Assembly (NCBI RefSeq): GCF_018691265.1
Contig: NW_024881296.1
Span: forward strand, 13,981,427-14,045,426
Origin: Tyto alba
Taxonomy: Eukaryota; Chordata; Aves; Strigiformes; Tytonidae
Direction: 5' to 3'
Length of the DNA stretch: 64,000 bases
The position numbers and the translations under genes were made by a program. The notes below the pieces were generated by a model. It saw only the letters and a program-made list of their open reading frames with translations. It was not told where the DNA came from and did no database searches. Below, piece by piece: positions 1 to 13,206 of the stretch (position 1 is its first letter; each line of letters starts with the position of its first letter).

Positions 1-3000
1 TTGGAACTAGGAAAAAGGCATGTGTATCAAGGATCAGAGCAATTGCCTTGGCCATTTTGCACCATAAAGAAACACTCTTTATCCTCAGGATTTCACTAAA
101 TTTAGCTCTACCTGCTGTGAGTACCATCCTAATTACCTCTGAGGTGGTTAGGAAGGAATTTTTCCCCTTGGTGCAAGATTCCCTTTTCAGCTACTGAGGA
201 ATTCAGTGCAAGGTTAATCCAGAAAACTGATTCTCTACCTAGCAGGTACCCAGAATAGATGGCACTCAAGCTGAAAGCATATTAGATGAATTCCTCTCCA
301 AAATAAGGAAAATGTATCTATGGCTATAATAATACAGCAAGCAAGAAATAAACACCTTTTCTCCCCACTCCCTTAGAAGAAAACCCCACTGTCATAGCCA
401 CCATCAGCACAGGGACTAGCTATTTATAAAGAGGCCTAACTGCAACAATCCAGCTGTTCCAAACTCCACTTGGCATGTGCTAGAGGACTGGCTGATCAGT
501 AACCTCATGGGAAGCTACTGACAAAGTTGGATAATCATAAAGTCATGCTCCCAGGGTCTTTCTGAAGCCTGTGTAGCAGGATGAACATATCTGAAGGCTG
601 TTGTAATTGGCATTTTTCACCAGTTTAGAGCTGTGGATTTGAGGTTTTTAGGGCAGAGTGTGTGCAGATGAAATGTGGAAGAGAAGGATTCTATATAGGC
701 AGGTTTATTGAGAGAGCTAGAGCAGTGCATTTATCATTACACACAAGGATATTTTTGAGCATCAATGCACACAAAGATACTCAAAGACCTGGAGACAAAT
801 GTAGAATACTGAAAATAAGACAGACACTTAAGGTAAGTGCCAAGTTTCAATAAATTTTTACAAACTTCAGACTACTGCTCCCAGAGTGTTGTATAATACT
901 TTGCTTCAGTACATGACTGTTCCACATTGGTACAATGCTATCCAAGTTTTGTGCTGCCACTTGACACTTATCATTCAAGATGAATGAAGATTACTTTGAG
1001 AAGGCAAAGTTTTTAAATTTGACTAATCTCTCAAATTTGATGCACTGATTTTCTGAGCTCAAGCTTCATCTTAATGCAGGGCAAGAAAGCAAAGCGTGAA
1101 ACAAAAGTATTCCATAGCTTCTAGTAGACTGTAAACTATTTTCAGCAACAAGAATTAGTAACTCCTTCAGAACTACTAATACTCAAGATACTGAGTCAGT
1201 ATCAGATTGTTAAGAGATTTTCTTGATTACTACTTCAGAAAATTCTACTAGGATTTTCAACACTATAAAATTTGAACACTGTAAGGTCATCACAGATCCT
1301 ACCTTACAGGCCAACTTTAGTCAAAAGCTACACAGACAAGTCAGAAATCAGAAGGTAACAGAAAAACAGATTTTTCACTGTAAATCCTGACAAAGGCTCT
1401 GGGATAGACACAATGCCTCTCTTCTTTCACATTTTTCCTATTAAATGTCCAGAACACCTGAGACAGACTGCAAACCTAGCTCATGTTTTGAGCACTTCTT
1501 GGGACTGTAATAATTTCACCACTTTGGGATGGTTAGGTCTTTAGATGCTTGTAAATGGCTTCAATGTCTATGCCAACAGTCAATGCATAAAATTACATCA
1601 TTGTTCTCTTACAATTATTTTTTCTTTACGTATCAGTCCTTATCTGCCTAAAACCAGTTTGTTACAGGCATAATAGCTGAATTTATTGAAATAATCCCTG
1701 TTGCACTATGGCAACAGTCTTGTAATACTAGATACAATTTTAGTATTTCTGGAGACTTCATTGAAAGTATTCCAATGCATCTCTTTACACAAAACAAAGA
1801 AGGGCTTTGTTAAAGCATTTCACCAATTTTTGAAGTAGGAAACAGTTGTTTGGCCCTTTTATTTTAAAGGCTTCAACAAAGCTAAAGAATTAGATCGCAA
1901 AATGCAGTAATCTTAAGTAATGTCACTTTTGAGTTTCCTCACTACATAGCAAACACTAGACATAATAGGCAATCCACCAAAACTGATTAGAAGGATTGAG
2001 CAATGTTTTCATTAGTAAACACTGCCTTTCCATCACAATTTTCAAGTTGTTTTCCTTTTCCAGATATGAAACCAATCCATCCCGGTCTTTCAACAGACAG
2101 CATAAATATAGTGTTAAAGAACTCTGAAAACATCCATTCTGTCTACATTGAAAACAAGTAATATTCATGTTCAGTAAGGTTATCACTTTAAAAGGTAATA
2201 ACTTACATGTTTCCTAATGAAACGCCCAGCATTCTACAAGAAGTATGCAATGCTTGGATATGATCCAAACACAGTAAATATTATTGAACTATATCTGAAA
2301 GGTGAATACAAGCCAGATTTCTCAACATAAGAGAAACTATATTATAAAGACCATTTTTTCAATGCAAAGCTTTCTAAAACACAACCTGTTACAATTTGGT
2401 ACATAAACTTCTTCCTGTCCAGGAGGACACTGCATCACAGTCAGCATTGTCCTCATATTTTTTAAATTAAGAGCATGGAATAATTTTTTTTTACTAAAAT
2501 TGAGAACAACAACAAAATGGTTAAAGGGTCCTTTTTAATTTCAAGATGATGTATTGCTCAAAGTAGAGCACCTTCTGGGAGAGCAGAGGGAAAGAGTCCT
2601 TTTCTTGTCATCGCTGGGGGAGGGTTTCTTTGTTGTTTGAACTCTTTTGCCCAACCATAGGCTATGCAACAGCCGCTAATCTTCATTAAGAAGGGGGATT
2701 CTGATCTTCCACTGGGTTTTGTGAGCAATACAATACATGTGTAAAAGCATGACACTGCAATTAAGTTGTGCATCTGCCTGTAAGAAAATACTCAAGTGTG
2801 GACTGACAAGACTCATCTGACAAAGTAATAAACAGCTCACAGGGTGCTTAAAAAAAAAAAAAAAATCTAGGAACTGAAACTTTAGTTCATAGATACTGCC
2901 ATGGGCAACATACTTTGTTGGCCAAATAAATATTGTTGCCAGACAACTCATTCTTTCATTTTTGCTCCACTATAAAGGTGCTTTCACTACAGAATAGACC

Positions 3001-6000
3001 AGAAATTTGACCATGCCCTGGAACACAATTCACCAAGGGCAAGCCTTAAAAAAGTTCATCAAGAAACTGTCATCTAGTACTAGGTAGTAAGCTATTGTGA
3101 GAGCTTTCATATACAATGTATCAAAATAGCAATAAAAACAATGAACAAATAAAACAAAAAAACCCACCCTGGACTGTTTAATATACATCACTTTTGTTTC
3201 AGTCTGCCACCACTCTATAGCTACTAGTGCCGTATTACCCAAAACCTATTCTAGAATATTTACTCGGGAGTTGACCTGACATTAGGAGTCATATGCAAAC
3301 ATATACCCATCTTCCAATTACGTCACATACCAACAGGTTTTCTAATGTCCTTGAAAAGAACCACTATAGTAACTCTTAACTATTTTTTAAAGTCTAGTGT
3401 ATCTTATCCTCTTGGAATACTTGAGTCAAATTAGAAATCCACTGATAATTGTTTATACCAACCAAACTTAAAACTTGCAAAGTTGACAATGTGCAATTTC
3501 TGCTCTTGATTGGAACAGATGACATGGCCAAACTTAGAGAAGAGAATGCACAATTTCATCGACACAATCACAAACTCTATTAACAGAGTCTTCTATTTAG
3601 ATAATAAAATTCAAAGACAGATTAGAAATACGTGTATCTGAGTATTATTTACATTTCCTAGTGTTCCATTTGCACAACTATCACCACATATTGTAATCTT
3701 TTACATGACAACCCTAGTCCTAGAACTTTTTTCCAGTTCTTTCAGGATTAAAACTCCAAATATATTTCCAGAAATAATTAGTAATCTACACTAAAATTAT
3801 TCAAGACAGACCAAGGCAATGAAGAGCCCTGTCCTGCTCCGTATGAAGAGAAATGAAGAAAGCAGTATCTAGACAGAGGGCTTATTCATAAGGAGATGAG
3901 AACGTAGGTGGTATCAGGGGAACAATTCCTGGGTAAGAAGACCTGAGCTAAAAGATCATCTGAAGAGTTGCTGAGCAAAACATCTAACTTACAGGTGAGC
4001 ACCCAAGGAAAGAAAGCAGCTCTAGAAAATGTAATGAAAACATATATAACGTAAAAAATGTAATGTAACATATGACAACGCTAACCAGTTGATAACCTTG
4101 AGGCTAAAGCCTGTAACAGAAGTAGATGACCAATATCCTGAAGTATCACACAAAGTGGTTTTACCAAGTTATACACACCTAACAGGGAAAAAGAAAAAGT
4201 CACCTAGAATAAGAAGGTATCAGCAAAACAGGTGAGTACTGAGAAAAAAGACTCAATGAACACTGGACTTACGTCAAAGCAGATTTTTTTAGTGTTATAT
4301 AGAACCAAACTAGACAAGAATGAAAGGCAGAATTGCAGTTTGGTGATTCAAGGCAACCAATCACATGGAAAACTTACCCTCCCACTGCAAAAAGTTATGT
4401 TACTACTATACACAGTTGTTCATTAAGCAGAAGCTCACAAGGTACAATATGGTCCAGCAGGATAGCTTGAATGTTACTGCTAGACCTGAAGTACTTCTCA
4501 TCAACAGAGTTTTATCTCTGTTGTCTCCTGTTTTTGTCTTGGATTATCAAACTTCTAGACAGGGAGAATTAGAGAAAAGCAGTAAGTAATTTTTACCTGC
4601 AATTAAAGACTAAGGGTGGGAAGGAGGACTCTGCAGTGTTTAACTAGAATTATGTGCTAAGTCATGTATGAATCCAGAAGAACTATCTAATACCTAGTTT
4701 GGTTTATCCTAGAAACATTAATTGAAAGAAATAAAAAAAAAATAACTAAAGAATATTTCTAAGCCATTTAGTCGTAAAGATAAACCAAGACAGAAAAAGC
4801 TGGCTCTAATGCATACCTTGACCAGAGAAAACACTGAGCAACAATTTGGGAAATAAAAGATATAAACATCTGCTTTACAGACCCCACTGAATTGAATTTA
4901 GTACTGAAGTCCTAAAAAATACTGTTGCTACTGTAAATTTTAGCCTCAATTTTCACATTCCTGACTGCTTAGCAAATAATAAAAATGAAAGAAACATCTC
5001 AATGAAAATCAGTAATGTTTGCATTTCCTTCCCTGAAACCAAGAGAGAAGCATCAAAGCAGGTAAGGAAATGAACAAGCAGAGAGAAAAGAGAGCAAAGA
5101 AAACCCAACGAATTAGAAAAACACAATGGTCCTGGAGCATTTTCACTTTTAATGATCTTGATTTCAGCCAGAAAGAGAAATGCACTGTATTTTTACACAA
5201 ATCTTAAAAAATTTCCAGGGAGATGTGTGTTCAACATTATTTATTTCCAATCTTGATGTAGAAAACTAGCTTGCAGAAATCCCACACTGGTTGTTTATAT
5301 GGCAGTTCTTAACTCTGCTAAGAGCTAGATCTAATGCAATATGTTGCCCACTTATCTTCATCTCAACTACTTAAAACATAATTAATGTGAATACATTGCT
5401 TAACAGTTACTGAAATCATTCATATGTCAGGATTTTATATCCAGTTTAAATAAAAAAAAAAAAAACAACCAAAAAACAACTATGCTTCTAAAATGTTATT
5501 GCATTTAACTGCTAGCAGCTGATTTTTTTAAGGTAAAAAATAATGTTGCAAGGAGAAAAGATCTCCAAAATCAACAAAACCTGAATGGCAGAAATTAACA
5601 GGCTCTAGTCTTTTCATTTTGCTAGAATTTTTTCCATTTTTTCAATTTTTCACTCAATTTCTTTTTTCATTTTGCTAAAAGCAAAATCCGATACATCTCT
5701 ACTTACTGAAATGAGCTCCACCTCAAAATATATTTTATATGCAAATATTTTTCCTAGACAAAAATCTTCAAAACATCAATAATTACCTAAGTAGCCCTCT
5801 ACTCATATATACTTCAGAAGAGGCTTCCATTAGCATGAAGTTCATTTTGAAAGACAGAGGAAATACTCCATCACTTACCTGGAATATGTGCTAAATTTAA
5901 ACTTCAGTTAAGTTTATCCTAACATTTGGTGTATTCCTTCACACTGTGATTTTCAATTCCACCTTCATCAGAACCACTGGTCAAAACCAGAACTTATTCT

Positions 6001-7591
6001 TTATGCAACACTGAATTTTGTCTAGCCACTATCTATTTCCCTCCATTTGTAACAAAGCAACTTTTCAAACACACATTGACACAAAGATAAACTCAGAGTG
6101 GTTTCTTATGTTCTACAACCTTATCACAAACAATAACTCTTCTAAATTTTTAACACTTTCAGCTAAGTTTTAATTTTTCTTACCCTGTTTAAATGACTAT
6201 TTCTTATGGACAGAAGCAAAATTTTATTAATTATAAAGCAAGCTTTTCCTCAAAAATAATAAAAATCTGTTTCTTTAAACCTTTTTGAAAGAGAAATAGT
6301 TTTGTCAGAAAAAAACACGCTTGTGAAAACAAAGCAAATCGCTAACATGTCCAGAGGACTAGGGTTTTTTTCAGCTGAAAAATAATGCTTGTCAATGGCA
6401 TTTTAGGCAGGGAACAGATTCACGCATCAGGAGGGAATTCTTAAAGCCAGTATGTGTGAATTGTATGGACCTAATTAGCCACTAACTCAAGAATTAATTT
6501 ACATAAAGAATATTAAAAGCACAGCATAAAGCTTCTTCCTAAAAATATTTTCACACCATTACATTGTCTGAATTGAGATTCTGACCACAATCTACAAAGT
6601 TTTTATCGCTCTCTAGGTAATAGCGATTACATTTCATTTGTAAAGACAGACTATTCACTTTTATTCAGTTAAAGGAAAACTGGTCTCCAAATAGTCCTTT
6701 TGATGCAAATGAGCAGACCTGTGTCCGTGACTTCTTTTCTCCAGCCATTTCAATGCAGAACTAGAACTCAGACTCAGTGTTTTTACCTCCTCTTCAACTG
6801 TGCCTGTTTGGTGCTAGTAATTATTGGAAAATATTCTACTCACTAAGAAGTGCAGGCACCAGACCTTGAAGATTACAAGACACCTTTCCAGACTGTCTAA
6901 ATATTGGCTTAAACATTTGTTGCAAGGAGAATTTATTTTCGCTATCATGGGTTTGGAACGCTTAAAAAGACTATTTTCAGATATTTCATCAGTTTCTTGA
7001 TATCTATATGGTTTGTGGAGCTGCACTAGTTAAAACTAGTGAAAGATGTAGACGCCAATGTGTGAAGAAAGCATGAGCATTTACACCATTTATATGATGT
7101 TTCCCTATCTCTAGACTTGTACTTCCACTAGAAGCTTCACCTGTAGTGCAACAGGCAGTCACTGATAGTCCCCATCTTAAAACACGGGTTCTTTTAAAGT
7201 CTCAGAGCCAGATTTTTAAAAGCCTCTAAGTGAGCAACTGTTCAGATAGGTTTGAAACCCAATGTAGAGTACCAAAAGATTCCTAATTCTTACTGCTCTA
7301 ACTAGATGTAAATAATGAACTTGCAGAACTACTTGGAAAATACAATAAACTTATGTCATGTATCAGTCTTCGCTGTGATCCTTAATGAACCAGAATCAGA
7401 TCTGAACCCAAAGAATAAAGACAAAAATTGCATCAACTTTAAAACAGCTCGTCATCCAGTGTATTGTGTAACATTTTCCATTAACAGATTGATTATTTGT
7501 ATTTAAAGCCAGTGAAAAGAATTTAAAGCATACTGACTACACCAAATATATGTAATATCAGAACAGGTAGAAGCCAATATACAAAACCAAC

Positions 7592-7755
7592 AAAAAAAAA
7601 AAAAAAACAAAAAAAAAAAACACACCCTTGTTCTGAAGTAATTCCTACTACCTTGCTGCAAAGCCTACAAAAGTGACTTTTGGACAAAAAAAAAAAAAAT
7701 TAAAAATCTTCAAATAGACATCAAGACTTCCAAATTCCTCTTTTTTTTTTTTTTT
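7592..7755. repeat. Poly(A)/poly(T) low-complexity patch
   Basis: Two adjoining A runs separated by one C (7592-7621), a further A run at about 7687-7699 and a T run of 15 at 7741-7755. There is no clear target-site duplication or transposon body next to them, so I read it as low-complexity intron sequence rather than a retroposed tail. Confidence 0.8.
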
Positions 7756-10700
7756 AAGCTATGGCCATTTAAAAGTTAAATACTCTATTACTAGTTATTC
7801 TTAACACAAAGCATGCCATTTCTCCAAGCTTTTTGACTAGACCTTTCTACTTTTGTCACCACATAGGTATATTAGATCAGTTTAGAACAGCTTTCTCATC
7901 AGAAAACAAAACTAAAACAGATGTTTCCAACAACAATCCCAGAGCGCTTGTGCAACTACCAAAAAACCCCCACCTGTTCTAAAAAGTGTCTTTCTCAAAA
8001 AATTAAATGTAATGCACATTCCTAGCCCACAAACCATGTTCAGAAAAACACAGCGCTTCTCTTCCTGTCATATACAATTACCAAAGCCTACATTAAAAAT
8101 GAAACCTTATTTTGCCATCAAGATGAACAATAATTATAACACCTAGTTCACCTATGGCATCTTAAAGCAGCAAATCTTAAATGCTTTCAGGAGAATTTAT
8201 ATTTATTCTATCCAACAGTAGTAAGTGCACTGGCCTACAGTGCTTTTACAATCTTTGCTCTCCTCCAAAACATCCATATGCAGTTATTTTATATAATCAA
8301 TCACTTCATTCCAGTAAGCACTTGGGAGAGGGAGCAATGTGAAAGTGTATAAATGCAAATAATTTCTTATCTACAAGCTTCTGAACAACTCCACGTACTT
8401 GTTACCAAATCATTAATTCCTTTCTGAAAACTTGGGTACTATAATCACCCAAGATTTAAATCAAGATCAAAACACAATTTTTTTTCCTACTGCAAAACGT
8501 CTTAAGTCTTTTTATCATATTTCTGTTCTTGGTCAAAAAAAGGAGGGGGGGAAAAAAAAAAAAAAATCAAGAGCAAGCCAGATATTAAAGCATCCAAAAA
8601 CCTGGTAATACATGGAAGAAAGGCAGGGAGAAAGTGGAACAGAAAGGGGAAACAGATTTAAAGGGTTAATATACTGTTTAATTTTGAATCTCACTGTTGA
8701 TTTATCTACAAACAAAAATATGATTCAACCCACATTTCCCCAAAATGTTCTGTATCTTCTTTAGACTTGCCAAAGTGAGTACCTGCCTCATCATTTGAAG
8801 TAGATACAGTAATAAATTAGTACAAGCATTACAGAGTTATTTAGCAAGGGTCTGTACCTAGAGCCACTCCTAACACCATTACAGTCTAACTAGTATTAAA
8901 TAAAACTTTAAAAAACAGGTTTGGGTTTGTTCATTTATAAGCTTCTCAAGCCACAGAGCTTCTCTCAGCTATTTACTGAATAAAATTTAAAAAATAAAAA
9001 TCTTCAAAATTAAAATAATGCAAACTTAACAGATTTCTCATAATAGCAACCAGTGTTAAAATAGGTAATACCTAACAAAGTTAAAATTACCACCTTCCTC
9101 TCAAGCACAAGCCCACAAGTGAAAGAGTAAGTAGTAACTTTCACTCCCAAGAAGTCTTCAATCTTCTTCACATGGAATATAGACAGAGGAATACCCAACT
9201 TTGATCATGGAACAGAAAGTTCCTTTCATCTTTGTTCTGCTGGGGGAAAGTCACACTGGATGGCTTAGTTAACTGTTCATAACAGAACAAGTTAGGAAAA
9301 AGTAACAGAACTCTATAATATACTCTACTCAAGGCTCTTGCTTTTCAGTATCTTACAAGCAACATACTCTAAGAAATAATTTGTGCCTAACACTCGAAAG
9401 AGGCAGGTAGACATGTGGATCTCTAATCCCTTAGGACCACTCTACACCATAAAGTACTAACAGGAATTCAAATAGATACATTTCATGAAGCAATTCTCTG
9501 AAAAAAACCCACACATTTAAACTGCTTTCAAAATCCTACTAAATACATTCAAAACCAAGTCACATTTTACACTGCCCATTACATTAAAGTGATGAGAACT
9601 CAATGGACTTATAGCAATTGTGTCTCTCCAAAGAATGAGACCTTTCAAGCCAACACGAAGTCACATACAAACACCTTTCACTGTCACTGCCTAAGCTATC
9701 CTGTCAAAATTCTAGTCAGTTTACACTAGATTTCACTCTTCCTTTTATTTTCTGAATATATGAATCTCCCTGAAACCCTACTATTAAGGAAATGATTGGC
9801 TCCTCGGGAAAATCTCACTCTCGCTTTACAGGAAACTTACAAGACAAGTCACTTAAACCAGATTGTTTACACTGAAGAAATAAACGCTTGGAGTGCCACC
9901 ATAAGGCATCAAGTCTCAATATTCTAAACATGATCTATAGTACCAGAAGCTCCTGGGTGACAGTTTGCACCATGGGCACGTGCTAACTGCAAAGGTAACC
10001 CAGAAGGCCCATAACGGTGTGCAAATAGTTTAAAAAGATCCAGTCTGACCCAGCTCAGGCACACCCAACCAGAAGTCATAGCCAGGTTACTGCATCTTCA
10101 GAGTCGCCACGCTCGCTGCAGCCCCTACAATAAGCAAGACATGCCTTACAGTCAAGCTGTGCCTGGAAAAGCGGGGAAAACAACAGAGGATTGTCAGCTC
10201 TCTGCCTAGTAAAAGGGCTTTCATTTAATGATAAATAGCACCCATGTGAATCACACCATCATCTCCGTTGAAAATACCGCCAAATTTAGGTCATCTTAGG
10301 GTAACGGTGAAAAAAATGCAAACATCTGTATTTGTAATTACCTGGAAGGACATTGAGCTTTACCTATAAAACTGTTACCTACTGCCAGTTTGTTTTAAAT
10401 GCACCTGCAGTCTTATCAAACATTTTTAGAACTAGTTGTCTAAAAATCTTAGCCAAAGAGATATGTATGTACTTGATTTTCACTATCAATACTTCAACTG
10501 AAATAAATGATATCATTGACAGTGGTAAGTATGCTCCTATACAGGTTCAGAGGCTTAACTGAAGAAATGTGGAGCTAACCCAAGTAAAATTATTATTTCT
10601 TTTCCTAATAACTATAATGAAGCTGACAGCTTATGTGGAAAGTCTAGTTAATTATGATAAACAGGTAAAGCTGATCTAAAAAGTAGTACAATTTTTTAAA

Positions 10701-11462
10701 CTACTAACAAAACTACAGAAACATAATCTGCCATAAACACAAAGAAAACGAGTAGCAGTTAGAATGTATTGGGAATTGACAAATGCATTAATCAGACAGA
10801 AAATAAACCACAGACAGTTAGCAGTCAACATGCAATTCCAGAAAGACTGTGCTACATTGTCGGACACAATCGCAAAGGCTCCTTCATGCCAGCATCAGCC
10901 CACTTCTTTGAACAAGCAACTGTCAACCAACAGTGGTATTGTTAAAACCTAAGCAATACGAGCAAGGAGCTCTAATTATGGTAAATACTGCAAGATGTAG
11001 GAAATAATCACTGAAAGCTCTCCTCTTGCTGTTCAAGAAACAGTTTGCAACGAGCAGAACTGAAAATACCCAACGCAATTCTTTTCAAGCTATCACAGAC
11101 TTCATAATTTTAGAAATGCTTTTAAGACTTTTTTGCGGCTACGCTAGCAGCCAGCACTTGGGTGCAGAAACTGGAGCAAGCTCCCAAGACCAAGCCAACG
11201 TGATTTCTCAGAGGCTTCTGTTAATAAACAGCCAGGACGAGGGCCAGGCCAAGAGCAAGTGTGAATTTCCTCCTTTTCCCCGGGAACACGCACATAATCG
11301 GCCTCCACCCTCGGAGCGGGGAGCTCGCTGTCACACACAAACAGGGCTGTAACCTGCCTCCCCAGTCCCCCCCCCCCGCTGCTTTCAAACCAGATGCACA
11401 GCACTAACCAGCCAAAGGGAACATGACGAGGGGTAGTGGCAGGGTGTGGTTTGACTATTATT

Positions 11463-11484
11463 AAAAAAAAAAAAAAAAAAAAAA
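11463..11484. repeat. 22-base A homopolymer
   Basis: Uninterrupted A run at the left shoulder of the CpG island in AFDN intron 1. A C run of 11 lies just before it at 11367-11377. Confidence 0.9.
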
Positions 11485-11776
11485 GTAAAACCCAGCCTCT
11501 CTTGGCCGTCAGAAACAACCATTTCATTAGGAAGAAATTACCCGCTGTGTTTTTCCGGTACAACATGTGAACTCAGGATTAGGAACCTTCTCCTGGTTCT
11601 GACTACACCGAGGGCTGGCAGCCGTCACCCGCGGCGAGCCGAAGCGCCGCCCGCCCGCCACGCCGCGGGAAGCTGCCCCGGAGCCCGCACCGACCGGCGG
11701 CCCGGGCAGCCGCCGAGCTACCGCAGGCTGCCCGGTGAGAGACGCCTTCCGCACAAAGCTGAATATTTAAAGGAAC

Positions 11777-11807
11777 AAAAAAAACAAAAAAAAAAACAAA
11801 AAAAAAA
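11777..11807. repeat. Interrupted poly(A) tract
   Basis: A runs separated by single C bases inside the CpG island edge of AFDN intron 1, followed by CAACAA triplets. In the AFDN transcript this is a U-rich tract. Confidence 0.85.
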
Positions 11808-11901
11808 GGGCAAGCAACAACAACAAAAAGCCCACCAGCAGGCTTTTCAGTCCACCTCTCCCACCAGCAGCCTGTCGGCTGTGTTGAAGTCACAGGCAAA
11901 C

Positions 11902-11928
11902 AAAAAAAAAAAAAAAAAAAAAAAAAAA
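11902..11928. repeat. 27-base A homopolymer
   Basis: Uninterrupted A run about 550 bases into AFDN intron 1, unusual for lying inside a GC-rich island. On the transcript strand it is U27 followed by a CACAG, which resembles a splice acceptor, but no exon is recognised after it. Confidence 0.9.
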
Positions 11929-12262
11929 GCAGCCCGCAGAGGTAGACCGTGCCGGGGTCGGGGGGGTTAGCCTCTGTATTACCGCCCCTGCCCGCCCCCT
12001 TTCGCCACCTCCAGCTCCCAGGAGGTTTCCTGCCCCGGAGCCGCCTGTCCCGCAGGGTCGGGCCGGCATGTGCCTGCGGGAGGGGAGGGCGGAGGGGAGG
12101 GCTCCGGTCCTGCGCTCCCTTTCTGTCCCCAGCGGCTGCAACCTGCCTTCGCCCGAGCCGCTCCGGGCACGGCGAGGGGGCCCGGCGCTCGCTGCCCGGC
12201 CCTCCCCGCCGAGGAGCGGAGCCTCCTGCCCGAGCTGAGGCCACGAGTTAACGGAGAGCGGC

Positions 12263-12275
12263 GGGGGGGGGGGGG
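12263..12275. repeat. 13-base G homopolymer in AFDN intron 1
   Basis: An uninterrupted G run about 200 bases into the intron from the exon 1 donor, inside the CpG island. Flanking G-rich sequence makes it a G-quadruplex candidate. Confidence 0.85.
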
Positions 12276-12467
12276 AGGGCTGCGCCCGGGTCCCCGGGCC
12301 GGGGGGCGGCGGGGGGAGCTCGGCTGACCGCGGGCCGCGAGGCGGAGCCGGGCGCGGCCTGGCCCGGGAGCGGTGTCTCACCTCCCGGGCGGGCCGGGGG
12401 GGTGGCGGGGCGGGCCGGGCCGCGGCCGGCATGGAGGGGGTGGGGAGAGGCGGGCAGCGGCGGGGTC

Positions 12468-12473
12468 GCTCAC
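12468..12473 (-). other. AFDN: Splice donor of AFDN exon 1
   Basis: The minus strand reads GAG|GTGAGC, a near-perfect U2-type 5' splice site. It falls exactly at the known afadin exon 1/2 junction (after PTE). It sets the 3' edge of the coding exon, since the frame would otherwise run on into a proline-rich GC-rich readthrough to 12378. Confidence 0.93.
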
Positions 12474-12584
12474 CTCGGTGGGGTCGCTGATCTCGAACAG
12501 GTCCAGCCGGTTCGCGTTCCAGTGGTTGATTATGTCGGCGAGTTTGCGCCGCTCCTCCTCCCGGCTGCCGCCGCCGCCCGACAT
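12474..12584 (-). CDS. AFDN: AFDN (afadin) first coding exon, partial gene
   Basis: Afadin is an actin-filament-binding scaffold of adherens junctions that binds nectins through its PDZ domain and Ras/Rap GTPases through N-terminal Ras-association domains. Only the first coding exon is here. It gives 37 residues starting MSGGGGSREEE and containing RRKLADIINHWNANRLDLF, then EISDPTE. This matches the known afadin N-terminus, which lies just before the first Ras-association domain. The ATG (minus strand, 12584-12582) has A at -3. Reading ends with GAG at 12474, directly followed by GTGAGC at 12473-12468, a consensus donor at the expected exon boundary in phase 0. Exon 2 (RA1 domain start, DLEFHG in human) was not found and must lie left of the window. 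The residue before PTE is D where I recall Q in human afadin. The frame stays open far upstream only because the DNA is GC-rich; no upstream coding is inferred. Confidence 0.95.
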
Positions 12585-12806
12585 CCTCGCCGAAGCCGCC
12601 GCCGGGGAGCCGAGCCGAGCCGGGGCCGGGGCCGGGCCCTCTCCGCCGAGCCCCGGCGAGGGGCGGAGGCGGGGACGGAGCGGGGGGTCCCTCAGTCCCG
12701 GCTGGGGAGGGGAGGGGCCGGCTCTCCCTTCGGCCGCTGCCGGCACGGGCGCTGCGGAAACGCCCCGGGATCGCGCCGCCGATAGCGATCGGCCCCGGAG
12801 GACAGC

Positions 12807-12874
12807 GGGGAAGGAGAGAAAGAGAAGGAGGGAGGGGCGGGGAGAAGGAGGAGGAGGAGGAGGAGGAAGAAGGA
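12807..12874. repeat. Polypurine tract with (GGA)n core in AFDN promoter
   Basis: The plus strand is purine for 68 bases apart from one C at 12838. The section 12847-12867 is a GGA triplet repeat. On the AFDN sense strand it reads as a CT/TCC-rich tract, a type of element that can form triplex (H-DNA) and is common in TATA-less promoters. Confidence 0.85.
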
Positions 12875-13189
12875 TGCCCCGAGTCGGCGGCGGCCGCCGT
12901 GTCTCCCGGCTCGGCAGCGTCTGTCCGCGCTCGCCCGCCCCGAGCGGAGCCGCCGCTGCCGCCTTTCTCCGCCCCGGTATCGCCCTCCCCTCGCTCGCTC
13001 GCTCCCTCACACACCGTCCCGTGCGCGCCCCCGTCCGCCCGCCTTCTCTCGCGGCGCGCGCGCGCCAACGCGCGCTCCCGCCGGCAGCGGCCGCGCGCCT
13101 CCCCCCGCCGCGGGGAGGGGGCCGGGGCGCGGCCAGGTGCGGGGGGAGGGGCGGCGGCCGGTGGCGCGGCGGGAGGCGGGCACGGAAAA

Positions 13190-13206
13190 GGGGGGGGGGG
13201 GGGGGG
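13190..13206. repeat. 17-base G homopolymer
   Basis: An uninterrupted G run follows AAAA in the CpG island, about 606-622 bases upstream of the AFDN ATG. It is a G-quadruplex candidate and a likely site of length variation or assembly error. Confidence 0.9.

Larger units (their letters stand above)
1..12473 (-). other. AFDN: AFDN intron 1 (5' portion; continues beyond window)
   Basis: This is everything downstream of the exon 1 donor in the direction of AFDN transcription. From 1 to about 11000 it is AT-rich with no recognisable exon, tRNA or intact transposon; open frames there are short and match no known protein. I looked on the minus strand for the afadin exon 2 reading (motifs such as KFRPDMRML or MRFYFQDK) and did not see it. 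Low-complexity A or T tracts occur near 2850, 5450, 7592-7755 and 8550. From about 11590 to 12473 the intron is part of the CpG island. AFDN is known to have a long first intron in mammals, which fits. A slightly less AT-rich stretch at about 9800-10300 has no feature I can name. Confidence 0.85.

Noticed and set aside
7592..7621. Possible retroposed poly(A) tail
   Set aside because: No duplicated target site or transcript-like body next to it, and several other A and T tracts lie nearby.
1..11000. Search for AFDN exon 2 on the minus strand
   Set aside because: The reverse complement of the expected RA1-domain start was not seen. The nearest candidate word near 6421 (CACGCATCAGGAGGG) does not translate to it.
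11603..12244. 213-codon minus-strand frame in the island with a polyphenylalanine run
   Set aside because: The phenylalanine run is the A27 homopolymer read in reverse and the rest is GC-rich noise; it lies in AFDN intron 1.
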